64,000 bases of DNA from NCBI GenBank assembly GCA_964017045.1, contig OZ024807.1, positions 15,303,941 to 15,367,940 of the forward strand, given 5' to 3'. Positions 1-10,739 of this stretch are shown piece after piece; the stretch's first letter is position 1; each line of letters begins with the position of its first letter. This stretch comes from Omphiscola glabra (lineage: Eukaryota > Mollusca > Gastropoda > Lymnaeidae). The notes under the pieces are model-generated. The model made no database searches. It was not told the origin of the DNA and saw only the letters and a program-made list of their open reading frames with translations. The position numbers and the translations under genes are program-made.

Positions 1-522
1 ACGACACTCAAGCGAAAATTTATCTTTAATAAACCTGTAGTGTTGTCACATGGTATATAGGAAGGAACAGAAACTTGTTCAGCCACTGGAAATAATATTT
101 GGAATAAGAAAAAAAAATAGGATATTTACCACCACCCCCCCCCCCCCTCTCGAGGGGATCGTGACCGACGGGTTAAGAACTACTCCCCTAACGCACTAAA
201 CATAACAAAAACCAAACACGTAGTGGAGCTTCGCTATATGCCTCGGTGTTGCTGATTGGTAGCAGCTATTTCATCTCTCTGATAATCGTTTTACTTTAAT
301 AAAATTTCATATCATCATAATAACGATACCAACCCTGGCCTTCATTCAGTTGAGCCAAGCGTTTCACTTATTAAATGAATGTTATATTTTACATTACTAT
401 CACCGAATGCCGTTGTTACAGAACTTAGAAATGGTCCACTCTCGCACACACACACACACGCACATAGACGTTGGCTACTCAGCATCATCAGCCAGCGAGC
501 GTGTGAAATGAAATATTAATTG

Positions 523-744
523 TGGTTACCTGAAATTTGTTTGAAAGAAATTTCGTCGACGGTAAATTGATCGTCAAATTTCTTTTTTTGAACGCACTAT
601 ACTATATAGTAAAACAAAATAATGCGTTCCCAAAGAAATTTGACGCAAAATATTAACGTGTGAACTGAAAAAAGGATTCGACCAAATTTCCGTTCGATCA
701 AATTTCCGTCGAGGAAATTTCTTTCAAACAAATTTCCGGATACG
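523..744. mobile_element. Foldback MITE, GATCAAATTTCC family, copy 1
   Basis: 222 bp with long inverted ends: left GAAATTTGTTTGAAAGAAAT matches the complement of the right end. Flanked by a perfect 8-bp duplication ATTAATTG (515-522, 745-752). The centre contains GAACGCACTATACTATATAG and AATGCGTTC, making the whole element nearly self-complementary. The 64-codon open frame here is a by-product. Confidence 0.78.
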
Positions 745-752
745 ATTAATTG

Positions 753-1029
753 TAAATAGAAATTGCCATGGTTATAACAAAAGATTTTCATCTCGCTAAG
801 ACAAATAATTACACTAAAATCCGCATCAAGTATTTTATTATTTTCAGAGTTTTGCAGTTTGATTTAGCTTACATTGTTTTGTGCACACATCTCCTGTCAC
901 TATTATAAATTAATTTACTCCAGGTAAAACGTACACATATTTTTATTTTAAAAAAGATGTATTGGATCTATGCATAGACTTTTCTTTTCTCCCCATTGGC
1001 TGGAACATTATAAGGAAAAAAAGTAATAA
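753..1029. other. No gene seen
   Basis: AT-rich sequence between two MITEs. The stretch 1-514 to the left is similar: poly-C near 133, short (CA)n near 450. I see no supported feature in either. Confidence 0.5.
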
Positions 1030-1035
1030 CTCAAC

Positions 1036-1194
1036 CAGAACTGTTTACTCTTACGATTTTGGCGTACAATTCTAAGATTTGGAAAAGTATACATTATCTT
1101 TACTGTAGGTTTATTTTTTACTATCAAGATAATGTATTGAATGATTTTGTAACGATATTGTACAATTTTAAGAGTTTGAGGGTAAACAGGTCTG
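1036..1194 (+). mobile_element. 6-bp-TSD MITE (CAGACCTGTTTAC family), copy 1
   Basis: 159 bp. Left end CAGAACTGTTTACTCTTACG, right end GGTAAACAGGTCTG, flanked by perfect 6-bp duplications CTCAAC (1030-1035, 1195-1200). ATTTTGGCGTACAAT near the left and ATATTGTACAATTTTAAGAG near the right are subterminal inverted sequence. Non-coding. Confidence 0.82.
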
Positions 1195-1679
1195 CTCAAC
1201 ATTTTAAACACCCGGACTCGGTTCCGTTTCCTGCAGGGTTCCGGCTTGAGCCGGGTGTGCAAATACTCGGAGTCAGTACCCGGCTCAGTCCTGCTTGTGA
1301 GGTGTGGTGGGAAGGGACGGGGCTCGCACAGTGGAAGATCGATAATGCTCACGTAAGACGTGTCTCTGGGCGAGGTGGTTGCTTTGATATTGCGGCCGTC
1401 TGTGGTAGATTAAAGAGCACCTAGGCCGCTAGGCTTTTAAAAAAACCCAGACAATCCGACGGCATTTTGAGTATTTCTGAACTATGATTTATATGATGCT
1501 ACAGTGTGCTTTTAGTGACTTTATGGTTAGCTTTGAAGAGTTTGACTCGGCCAGTGTTGTGGTGACATAAGATTGCTTTAGCGTTAGATTTATGCAGTCA
1601 CCTTCCTCTTTTTCCCAGTCTCAAATCTGACATCATCGTCTGCTTATTCTGTTTTACTAAATTTTTTAAAATTAAAAAT

Positions 1680-2040
1680 CTGTCTCTTAATCTCTGACTC
1701 TCTTGCTTTCCCGTTCGTCTCTTTTGTGTTGATACATTTTTGTGTATGTCTCTTTGTCTCTTAGTGTATTTCTCTCTCTATCTATTTGTGTACCCCTCTC
1801 TTATTGTCTCTCTTTCTTTGTGCATCTCTTTCTTTTGTCTTTCTTTTTGTATGTCTCTCTCTTTGTGTGTGTGTGTCTTTGCGTCTCTTTCTTTGAATCA
1901 ACTCTTTGTCTTTCTCTCTCTCTTTAAGTCTCTCTCTTTAAGTCTCTCTCTTTGTGTCTTTCTCTTTTTTGTGTCTCTCTCTTTAGAAAAAAAGGTTTAA
2001 AGAAAAGACACAAAAACAGTTCAATTCACCCCCCCCCAAC
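1680..2040. repeat. TCTCTCTTTGTG polypyrimidine tract
   Basis: Low-complexity CT-rich stretch of TCTCTCTTTGTGTCTCT-like units. Open frames of 61 and 86 codons are by-products. Confidence 0.88.
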
Positions 2041-2476
2041 CTCTTTTTTCTCTATCTCTCATTTACCGTCTGTCTAATTCATTGTAGTTATGAAAAAAGA
2101 AAGAAAAAAAAAACATTCACATCTATTCCAACAACACCTGTTTTAATTCAAATCTAGGTCAATGAAACCTATTTACCTGTCCCCTATGAATCATCGGCTC
2201 ACCTTGATGACGACTTCTGATGTATTGATTGGACAGCCCGCCGTCAGACCGGCCAGTCGCCGTCCATCAGACATGTCTGTTCTGTCATACAACTCTTGGT
2301 TAAACGCACAGACGGGTAACACCGAACTGTTCAACTTTAAGCCCGCTTAACATTTCCCCCGTCCGTTCGGTGGAGCTGACGAAGTGGTTGTGGTTACAAC
2401 CCATTGTGACTGTCAGTGGCTATAGGACATCGGCTTATTTATATTTAAAGACATTATTATTATTCTCATTTCCATT

Positions 2477-2592
2477 TCAGACATAACCAGTGTCCTGTAA
2501 ATGTTTGTGATTATGTTTGTATACATTTAAATTGGGTCTTTGTAACAAATTGAGCAACTTAAATATAAGACTTAAATGAGACTAAAGGCTAA
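2477..2592 (+). repeat. Interspersed repeat R2, copy 1
   Basis: About 115 bp nearly identical to 4711-4826: TCAGACATAACCAGTGTCCT through GAGACTAAAGGC, with only a few differences. Just upstream (2425-2476) a 50-60-bp segment GGCTTATTTATATTTAAAGA recurs diverged at 2668-2720. Confidence 0.8.
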
Positions 2593-2799
2593 CGGCGATA
2601 GGCGATGATGTCTGTAGATGAGTTTTTAGTTTCTTACACTCTCAATGTTTGAAACATGGAATTATGGGACATCAGCTTATTTATGTTTAGAGACTTTATT
2701 TTTTACTCTATTTCCAAATTGTTTTTTGCCATTTATTTGTTGACACGTGGAAAAAATAAAATAAAAGTTGTTACGTTTCTTCTTACATTTAATGTAATC

Positions 2800-3606
2800 C
2801 TTTACCTTCATAGGGTACCTTACTTTACCTTCATAGAGTACCTTACTTTAACTTCATAGGGTACCTTACTTTACCTTCATAGGGTACCTTACTTTACCTT
2901 CATAGAGTACCTTACTTTACCTTCATAGAGTACCTTACTTTACCTTCATAGAGTACCTTACTTTACCTTCATAGAGTACCTTACTTTACCTTCATAAAGT
3001 ACCTTACTTTAGTTTCATAGGGTACCTTACTTTACCTTCATAGAGTACCTTACTTTACCTTCATAGAGTACCTTACTTTACCTTCATAGAGTACCTTTCT
3101 TTACCTTCATAGAGTACCTTACTTTATCTTCATAGAGTACCTTACTTTACCTTCCTAGAGTACCTTACTTTACCATCATAGAGTACCTTACTTTACCTTC
3201 ATAGAGTACCTTACTTTAACTTCATAGAGTACCTTACTTTACATTCAACGGATACCTTACTTTACCTTCATAGAGTACCTTACTTTAGCTTCATAGGGTA
3301 CCTTACTTTACCCTCCTAGGGTACCTTATTTTACCTTCATAGGGTACCTTAATTAACCTTCATTGTGTACCTTACTTTACCCTCATAGGGTACCATACTT
3401 TACCTTCATAGAGTACCTTACTTTACCTTCCTAGAGTACCTTTATTTACTTTCATAGAGTACCTTACTTTACCTTCATAGAGTACCTTAATTTACCTTCA
3501 TAGAGTGCCTTACTTTACCTTCATAGAGTGCCTTACTTTACCTTCTTATAGTACCTTACTTTACCTTCTTAGAGTATCTTACTTTTCTATCATAGAGTAC
3601 CTTACT
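2800..3606. repeat. 23-bp minisatellite
   Basis: About 35 units of ACCTTACTTTACCTTCATAG plus AGT or GGT. Units vary at scattered positions, more so toward the right. Confidence 0.95.
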
Positions 3607-3970
3607 ACCCGTCTGAACAGACTTTTCTTTGTGTAATGAATTTTAAGAAATGTCTCCATTTTTTCAAGTGCGCTGAAACTCGTCTCCAAAAGAAAGGCTT
3701 TGTCACATTTGTAACCTGCATTTTGTTGTAAAAAAAAAAAAAAAAAAAAAATCATTTAATTTGCTTTTTTGTTTTTTTCTTCAATTATCCTTTTACCCCC
3801 AATTATCCCGTCATACACACGGTTTTCAGGACTATATATTGTAGTTGTAGAGGGTGTGCTACCTCCGAAATGACACACAACACACATGAAACGTGTTGTG
3901 TCTTACTGCGACATCATATCTCATTTTGAGGAAACTTGTACAGAAATTCAATTAGGTGTTATGTGTGTGT

Positions 3971-3992
3971 GGGGGGGGGGGGGGGGGGGGGG
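3971..3992. repeat. G22 homopolymer
   Basis: A run of 22 G after a short (TG)n. Confidence 0.9.
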
Positions 3993-4710
3993 CATTTGTT
4001 TTATTCTACTGCAAATCCGCATCGCTGTTGATTTGGGCCGTGAACTGACGACTGAGTTTTACCATAACGTTTTTGTGAGTCTCCTTCCACCACGAGCACA
4101 CGACAACAAACAACGAAACTTCAATCTACTGCTTTCCCAGTCACACGGCTGATAAGGCTGGCGTGTAGCTCCTCCAAGAAGCACCTCACTCAACGGTGCA
4201 GCACAGTAATTTGTCTTCGATAACAGGATGTCAGACGCCACGCTAGCCAGCACTCACGGCATAACATGCATCACATTCGCCTGCCGTTAGTGTCGAACCC
4301 ACCTGCATTTCCACACGCTACCTGTCCAACAACACCAGTACTACTATCTACTTCGCCTGGTATCTGACTATATCACTATTATGTCTTTTTTCAAATTACT
4401 CTTATATCTGTATATTATTAACATCAAATGAAAAATCTTTATTAAAAATTATTTTGAATTAAAAAAAAAATAGTTTTCCCTCATACTACAAATGAGCTGT
4501 TAGTTTCAGAATTCATTTCTATATCACCAAGTCTTGGCTGCCATCTATTATCTGTCAGGTGAAATTGTTAACATGTCTGCGATAAGACAGTAAGACAGGG
4601 CTTATAGGTTGGGGGGAAGCAAAAATTTAAGTTACGCATGCGCACACAGCATCAGGGCGGGACGCCACGCGCCTGATGATATTATTGCCTTTAACAAGTT
4701 TAAAGAATGT

Positions 4711-4826
4711 TCAGACATAACCAGTGTCCTGTAAATGTTTGTGATTATGTTTGTATATATTTAAATTGGGTCTTTGTAACAAATTGAGAAACTTAAATAT
4801 AAGACTTAAAGGAGACTAAAGGCAAC
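4711..4826 (+). repeat. Interspersed repeat R2, copy 2
   Basis: Second copy, same orientation, 2.2 kb downstream of the first. The high identity suggests a recent local duplication or recently active element; no ends diagnostic of a class. Confidence 0.8.
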
Positions 4827-4834
4827 ACTAGGTC

Positions 4835-4920
4835 TTAGAGGTGCACTTCCTTTTTAAAGGCACCACTACGTCGTAGATGTGCACTTACTTTTTAAAGGCA
4901 CCACTACGTCCTAGAGTAGT
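4835..4920. repeat. About 38-bp repeat, 2-3 units
   Basis: GTGCACTT(C/A)CTTTTTAAAGG then CACCACTACGTC recurs, abutting the R2 repeat. Confidence 0.65.
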
Positions 4921-5210
4921 GGTTATAAATTGACCCCCTTTGTCAATAAGATAAATTACATACACCCATTTTAGAATAAATGTTTTAATCCATACAGTCA
5001 GAGGTGAGCGGAATAAAAGCCACGGGGAAAAAAGTCACAAAACAAAGTCCTGTGACTTTTCCCCCTACAATCACAATCAATGTTACAAAGAAAATGCAGC
5101 TCCCTGACCATCTGACATCTTTTGGTATACAGTGTAGCCGTCGACCACAGTTTCAGAACATCTGTCCTAGAGGTAACCACCGTATAGATACCGCTGCATC
5201 CCCAACTACC

Positions 5211-6040
5211 CCTTTCCTAGTAATATAGCGGTGTCCTAGATGTACCACTTTCCTGGTAATATAGCGGTGTCCTAGATGTACCACTTTCCTGGTAATATAG
5301 CGGTGTCCTAGATGTACCACTTTCCTGGTAATATAGCGGTGTCCTAGATGTACCACTTTCCTAGTCATACAGCAGTGTCCTAGATGTACCACTTTCCTAG
5401 TAATGCAGCAGTGTCCTAGATGTACCATTTTCCTGGTAATATAGCGGTGTCCTAGATGTACCACTTTCCTAGTCATACAGCAGTGTCCTAGATGTACCAC
5501 TTTCCTAGTAATGCAGCAGTGTCCTAGATGTACCACTTTCCTAGTAATGCAGCAGTGTCCTAGATGTACCACTTTCCTAGTCATACAGCAGTGTCCTAGA
5601 TTTACCACTTTCCTGGTAATATAGCGGTGTCCTAGATGTACCACTTTCCTAGTCATACAGCAGTGTCCTAGATGTACAACTTTCCTAGTCATACAGCAGT
5701 GTCCTAGATGTACCACTTTCCTAGTCATACAGCAGTGTCCTAGATGTACCACTTTCCTAGTAATGCAGCAGTGTCCTAGATGTACCACTTTCCTAGTCAT
5801 ACAGCAGTGTCCTAGATGTACCACTTTCCTAGTCATACAGCGGTGTCCTAGATGTACCACTTTCCTAGTAATGCAGCAGTGTCCTAGATGTACCACTTTC
5901 CTGGTAATATAGCGGTGTCCTAGATGTACCACTTTCCTAGTCATACAGCAGTGTCCTAGATTTACCACTTTCCTGGTAATATAGCGGTGTCCTAGATGTA
6001 CCACTTTCCTAGTCATACAGCGGTGTCCTATATGTACCAC
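5211..6040. repeat. 36-bp minisatellite
   Basis: About 23 units of TCCTAGATGTACCACTTTCC plus TAGTCATACAGCAGTG; variants differ in TAGTCATACAG, TAGTAATGCAG or TGGTAATATAG. Degenerate units extend to about 6085. Because 36 is a multiple of three, a 295-codon frame opens on the minus strand; it is not a gene. Confidence 0.95.
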
Positions 6041-6089
6041 TGTGTCCTAGAATCACAGCGGTGCCCTAGATGCACTACTGTGTTTCGTG

Positions 6090-7235
6090 GAACTAGAGGT
6101 ACCGATGTACCTACCTGCCATGCACACCGCCACGGTCGTAGGGCCATTTCTTTGTTCGGCCGAGCAGCTCGCCAGGCAGCAGGGTAACCACGTAATCCGC
6201 CATCGTTAGAGCGGGTGGGTATTCATAATAAATCAATAGCATGCCCTAGGCACCGATGGAGTTGATCAGACTCTTCAGATCTTCAGATTGGATTCAATAG
6301 AAAGCTTTTGTCTAGAGCAGTTTCCAGTTTCTAAGAGACGGGGATTCTAAAACTGGTAACTGACAGATGAAGACAGACGAGTTTTTTTCCCCCCTCTCTA
6401 ATAACTTCAGCTTATTAAGCTATTTCATTAAAAAAAAATGTACGAAGTAGCGATGCTTTAAAAAATGCATTTGAAAAGATAAAGATTTTTAATAACCTTG
6501 GTTTGAAGACTACAAGAATCTTTAGAGCGAGGAGGGGTGTCTAGAAAGGACAGAACGAAACACAGCACCCAGGGCTTAGGCTAGGACATAAACGACTTCA
6601 TAATGAGAATACACTGAGACGGGGCAGCGAAAGTGTTGCCATTACGAGACTGGTACGTAAGTGTGGGGTGGGGGTGGTGCTGATGACGCGCGCACACACA
6701 CACATAAGTGAAATGAACTGCATATGATTTTTAATTCGCCACGCTTCACTTAACATAACACAGCTGAACCGAGGACGGGAGAGCTGCTACGGTTTCTCCT
6801 CAGGCTGGCCTGTTCAGTCAGTGTGTATCGATTGGACGTTTGCCGCGTGTTAAACTCGAATGGTTTCTGTTATTAAACATGGATCACTGCCAATTCTACA
6901 CACGACTTCATTGTTGATGGCCTAGCTCCCAGCCAACTTCTTGTTTCAACCACCATTATTTGTGTCCTTAAAAATTAAGTGACCAAAAAAAAACAAAATC
7001 CTAACCACCTTTGTATTCACTATAGATATTATTCTGTTAAATCATGGGCAATGCATGTCTTCCGTCTGTTTTATATTATACTAGGGCTTAACCGGATGCA
7101 GTTGTTTTACACCCAGTCCTGATATTTAGAGAAAAAAAATAATTATTTACCTGAGTTCAACAATCACGCATAAAGGCTCGCTGAGTCAAAGCCTTTTTTC
7201 ACTCAATACTATTGATATAAAACACGTGGAGTTTG
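6090..7235. other. No gene seen
   Basis: Mixed sequence with a CA microsatellite near 6695. No coding or repeat signal I can support. The stretches 1201-1680, 2041-2476 and 3607-4710 also hold nothing beyond homopolymers. Confidence 0.5.
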
Positions 7236-7271
7236 CCCCCCCCCCCGGGGGGGGGGGGGGAGAGAGAGAGA
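7236..7271. repeat. C11/G14 inverted homopolymer
   Basis: Eleven C (7236-7246) directly followed by 14 G (7247-7260), then (AG)n: a perfect homopolymer palindrome. Confidence 0.85.
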
Positions 7272-7454
7272 AGGTGCGATTTTGAAGAGGAAGCAGGACA
7301 CATCAGAAGCAAAATAGTTAAAAGAGATTCAAGGACAACCATCATGTGATATAAAAGAAATGTTGAACAAATTCTATTGTACGAGTTAAGAAACCAGTCT
7401 TTCTGTTCATTGACTCGTCAATCAGCTGTTCTTTTATTAATTAAGCAAATTGAT

Positions 7455-8240
7455 TGATAGGATACTTCTATAGCGCTGGTATCCATGCTACTTTAGCATG
7501 CGCTCTGGTGTCATCAAATCTATTAAACAAAAAAGTGTTTAAATTTTTCCTAAATGATTTTCTGTCCTTGTCAGTACTCCTCAAAGATGGAGGTAAACTA
7601 TTCCATAACTTTGGCGCTACCGCTTCAAAAGAGCGCACTCCGTACGACTTTTTCTGTGTTCATCCACACTGGGAATATTCAGTAAGGACTGAGTTGAGGA
7701 CCGCAGGTTCTTTAAGGTTACATGTTTATAAAGCAGTTCTTTCAGATATTCTGGTGCAGAGCCTTCTATGCAGCTATACGTCAAGGACAGAATCTTGTGG
7801 TCAATGCGCTTACTAATAGGAACCCAATTGAGATCTCGTAGAACTGGGGTGATGTGGTCTGATCTCTTTTTCCGCGACACAATGCGTGCTGCAGAATTTT
7901 GCACCTTCTGGAGTCTCTAAATTTGATTCTGAGGCAAACCCCACAAACAACTGTTACAATAATCTAATCTTGACTGGATTAGAGTTACCGCTACAGCATT
8001 TGCTGCTCTCTTATTGAGTTGAGGGCGCAGCTGACCCAGGGCGCGTAGATGACAGAAGCATGCCCTGACTACAGAACTGATATGTGGAATCATACTGAGT
8101 TTACTATCAATATAAAAACCAATGTCTCGGACAGTGGAGGACAACGGGATCTCTGATTCACCAACTTTTATTGATGTGAAAGCAACTTTACGAAGATTTG
8201 CGTTTGAACCACAAACAAATGCATTCTGTTTTGTTTTTTT
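7455..8240 (-). pseudogene. LINE reverse transcriptase, C-terminal pseudogene
   Basis: Fragment of a CR1/Jockey-like non-LTR reverse transcriptase on the minus strand. In order from 8240 down: NAFVCGSNANLRK, then VRDIGFYIDSKLSM, then SRLDYCNSCLWGLP, all typical of the thumb/C-terminal part of these enzymes. An in-frame TAG (7917-7919) follows, then QNSAARIVSRKKRSDHI, DLNWVPISKRIDHKIL and LTYSCIEGSAPEYL. A one-base frameshift near 7645-7652 separates these from the conserved end YGVRSFEAVAPKLWNSLPPS, then SFRKNLNTFLF. The last stop is at 7468-7470. The element is 5' truncated at about 8240, next to a T-rich run. The protein would copy element RNA into DNA at a nicked target; one nonsense codon and one frameshift make this copy inactive. 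Confidence 0.87.
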
Positions 8241-8257
8241 TTAATTTAAGAACGCAC

Positions 8258-8392
8258 GGGTAGTGGGGCATGACAATCTAGATTACACACGGGTTGTGGG
8301 GCATGACAATCCGGATTACGTTCGGGTAAGGGCATGACAATCTAGAATACGTTCGGGTAGTGGGGCGTGACAATCTAGAATACGTTCGGGTA
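8258..8392. repeat. 33-bp minisatellite
   Basis: About four units with core GGGTAGTGGGGCATGACAAT CTAGAATACG. Confidence 0.75.
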
Positions 8393-8399
8393 TTATGGC

Positions 8400-10522
8400 A
8401 CTGGTACATATTTAATTTTTTTCTTCTTGTGTTATTACAAACAGAACAATGAACAATCAAATGTCTTCCAAGCGGCGTAAAGAGAGAAAAGCATTTAGTT
8501 TCAGACCGATGGCTGGAATCAATGGAAGGAGGTAACACATAACCAGTCGATTGGTAATTCACTTCCGTTGACTGATGTAATTATGTTCCGTTACAAAAAA
8601 AAAGTTTAACGTTAAATTGGTAAATTTAAGTGAGAAAATTGAAAATGGAAGCTTTCTCTTCGTGGTGTTTTAATGAGGCCAGCAGTTCTAAAAGTTCCAG
8701 CAAATTGAACATTTCTGAAGATGTTGTCGTATATATACTGCGAGCCGTCAATTTAAAATATCAACACGTGCATCTGATCGTTAGCGTCCAATTATGACTC
8801 GGGCTATGAACAGCTTATTTACGATGGCGATGAGTTTTAAGTGTTCAAGTGTGAGCTCAAGTTTTATTTAGACGCCTTAGGTCACCTGGCATCCTACCCA
8901 CTGTCAACTCCTATGTTCTTCGGGATTGAGTCATTCATCAAGCTCTCACAACACGTTGTAATAGGTCTTACTATTCCAATTATTAGTGAATAAACTCAAG
9001 TCTTTTCGTACTAACTATATATAACTTTAATAATCAATGAGGAATACTTGCTGGATCTACAAGAAACACATCTTTCTTCCACAACGTTCCACACTATAAC
9101 TTTAATAATCAATTAGGAATACAGGCTGGAACTACAAGAAACACATCTTTCTTCCACAACGTTCTACACAATAATTAATCCGTCACTTCCCCTACCCAAA
9201 TACGTCACAACAATCTCACACAATATATAAAGCTAAACATATACTCTCTAACTAAACATGTTTTACGTACCAACTTATCTACATTGATTTCATACCCTTG
9301 ACACCCACCCACTGACATATTATCTGTTTCTTTCGGTGTTTATGTCCACCCCCATATTATGACATCGTGCCATAGCGTGCCATAGCGTGTCATATCGTGA
9401 TCCCATTAAGACACATGTTAATTATAACTACAATAGAAGCACTACGCTCAAAATTTTATGAAGAAATACAACCTCACGCAATCTCTGAGCTCTGCAAGTC
9501 ACTGCTGAATATTTCCAGCCCTCCTGGCGAGAGCTCTTGCGTGCTGCACAGTTCTCAGCCATGTTTACACTCGTAAGTAGTCGCCACTAAGATGGCGCCA
9601 TTAGGAGCACCCCCCCCCCTCCAGCAGATCCACACGACCAGACACTTTAAGCCTAACGAGACAGGTTGGGCCGGAAACAACGTCACAATTTTCTTGATTA
9701 TTCCGGAAACAGGCGTGATCCCAGACAAGCACATAAAGACGGTGCTTTTCATAATGGCAGCTATTGATTGGTCGTCGTTTTTCTTCAAACGTTGGATTAG
9801 CGCCTTAATTATCACGCTCTGGGGTATTTGGGCTGGACACCCGATCGTTAGAATTTTAGATTCGGACAATGTCGGTTGAAGAAATTGCTATGATTGATAC
9901 AGTCATCACAAACTCTTTTATTCTAAAGCCTGATATAGCATTTAAAAAATATTAAGAAGAAATAAAAACAATTTGACAACACCGTAGTCCTAGATTTTGA
10001 CTTCCACCTCTGGTCTGAATTCATAGAATTTAATTTCCGCCATTGAAGTGCTATATTTTTTACTTCCGCCTTTGAAGAAGCAGGAAGTTCTAGGTTTTGA
10101 TTTCCGCCTCTGAAATATCAGTTTTTGACGGCCAACTCTGAAGTCCCAAGACGGTACCCATAAACTGCCGACAGAGAATAAATCAATAAATGGCATCAAC
10201 ATTTTCAACAGTGCCCATCTGCTGTTTTCTATATGAAATAATGTGATTCAAATCTTAGTTAGAAACTTGCAAGAATCCGACTTTGACGAGGGTATCACAC
10301 CCGGGCACCGTCTTTGACGAAGGCGTCACTCCTGGGCACCATGACACTCCAGTCCCCAGTCTTAGTTAAAGAGACAAAGTGTCCTCACTGAGTTGAGATT
10401 AAAGTAGCTTATTATTAATTCAGCAGAGTACAGTCAAGCCTATCTTTAGACACACATGCAAGTGCTTGTGTCAATGTTTGTGTTTGTCTCGACTCACCAA
10501 ACACGATTCGACGACGTCTAAC
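8400..10522. other. No convincing gene
   Basis: Mostly AT-rich. 9555-9879 is open on both strands (104 codons minus, 95 plus) and richer in CpG than its surroundings; I do not recognise either product. Confidence 0.4.
9010..9172. repeat. Two-copy tandem duplication
   Basis: Two adjacent copies of about 75 bp: ATAACTTTAATAATCAAT then AAGAAACACATCTTTCTTCC and ACAACGTTC. Confidence 0.75.
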
Positions 10523-10530
10523 GTCTAGTC

Positions 10531-10729
10531 CAGAGGTTCTAAAATAGAGTTGCCCGCATCCTTGGAGGATGCTGGAGCTAGTGCATTGGGGGTGCGGGAA
10601 GACTCAAAATTTTTTGAAGGAAATCACAACAAACTTTTAAAAATATATTTTTTAATGCTGAAAAAAGGGGGGGGGGGTTGCTGTTTTGGAAATAAGACGG
10701 TGCAATTAAGTCTAAGAACAGAACCCCTG
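10531..10729. mobile_element. hAT-type MITE
   Basis: 199 bp with ends CAGAGGTTCT and AGAACCCCTG-like (GAACCCCTG at 10721-10729). Flanks GTCTAGTC (10523-10530) and GTCTAGGC (10730-10737) are an 8-bp duplication with one mismatch. It includes a G run at 10667-10677. The short open frames here are inside the element and are not genes. Confidence 0.65.
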
Positions 10730-10739
10730 GTCTAGGCGA

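Noticed and set aside
1059..1424. 121-codon plus-strand frame
   Set aside because: Starts inside a MITE and runs into unrelated sequence.
5153..6040. 295-codon frame, RKVVHLGHCCMT repeats
   Set aside because: Translation of a 36-bp minisatellite; no unique sequence, domain or splice context.
9555..9879. Frames of 104 (minus) and 95 (plus) codons
   Set aside because: Open on both strands with no recognisable motif; cannot choose a strand. Left as an unexplained segment.
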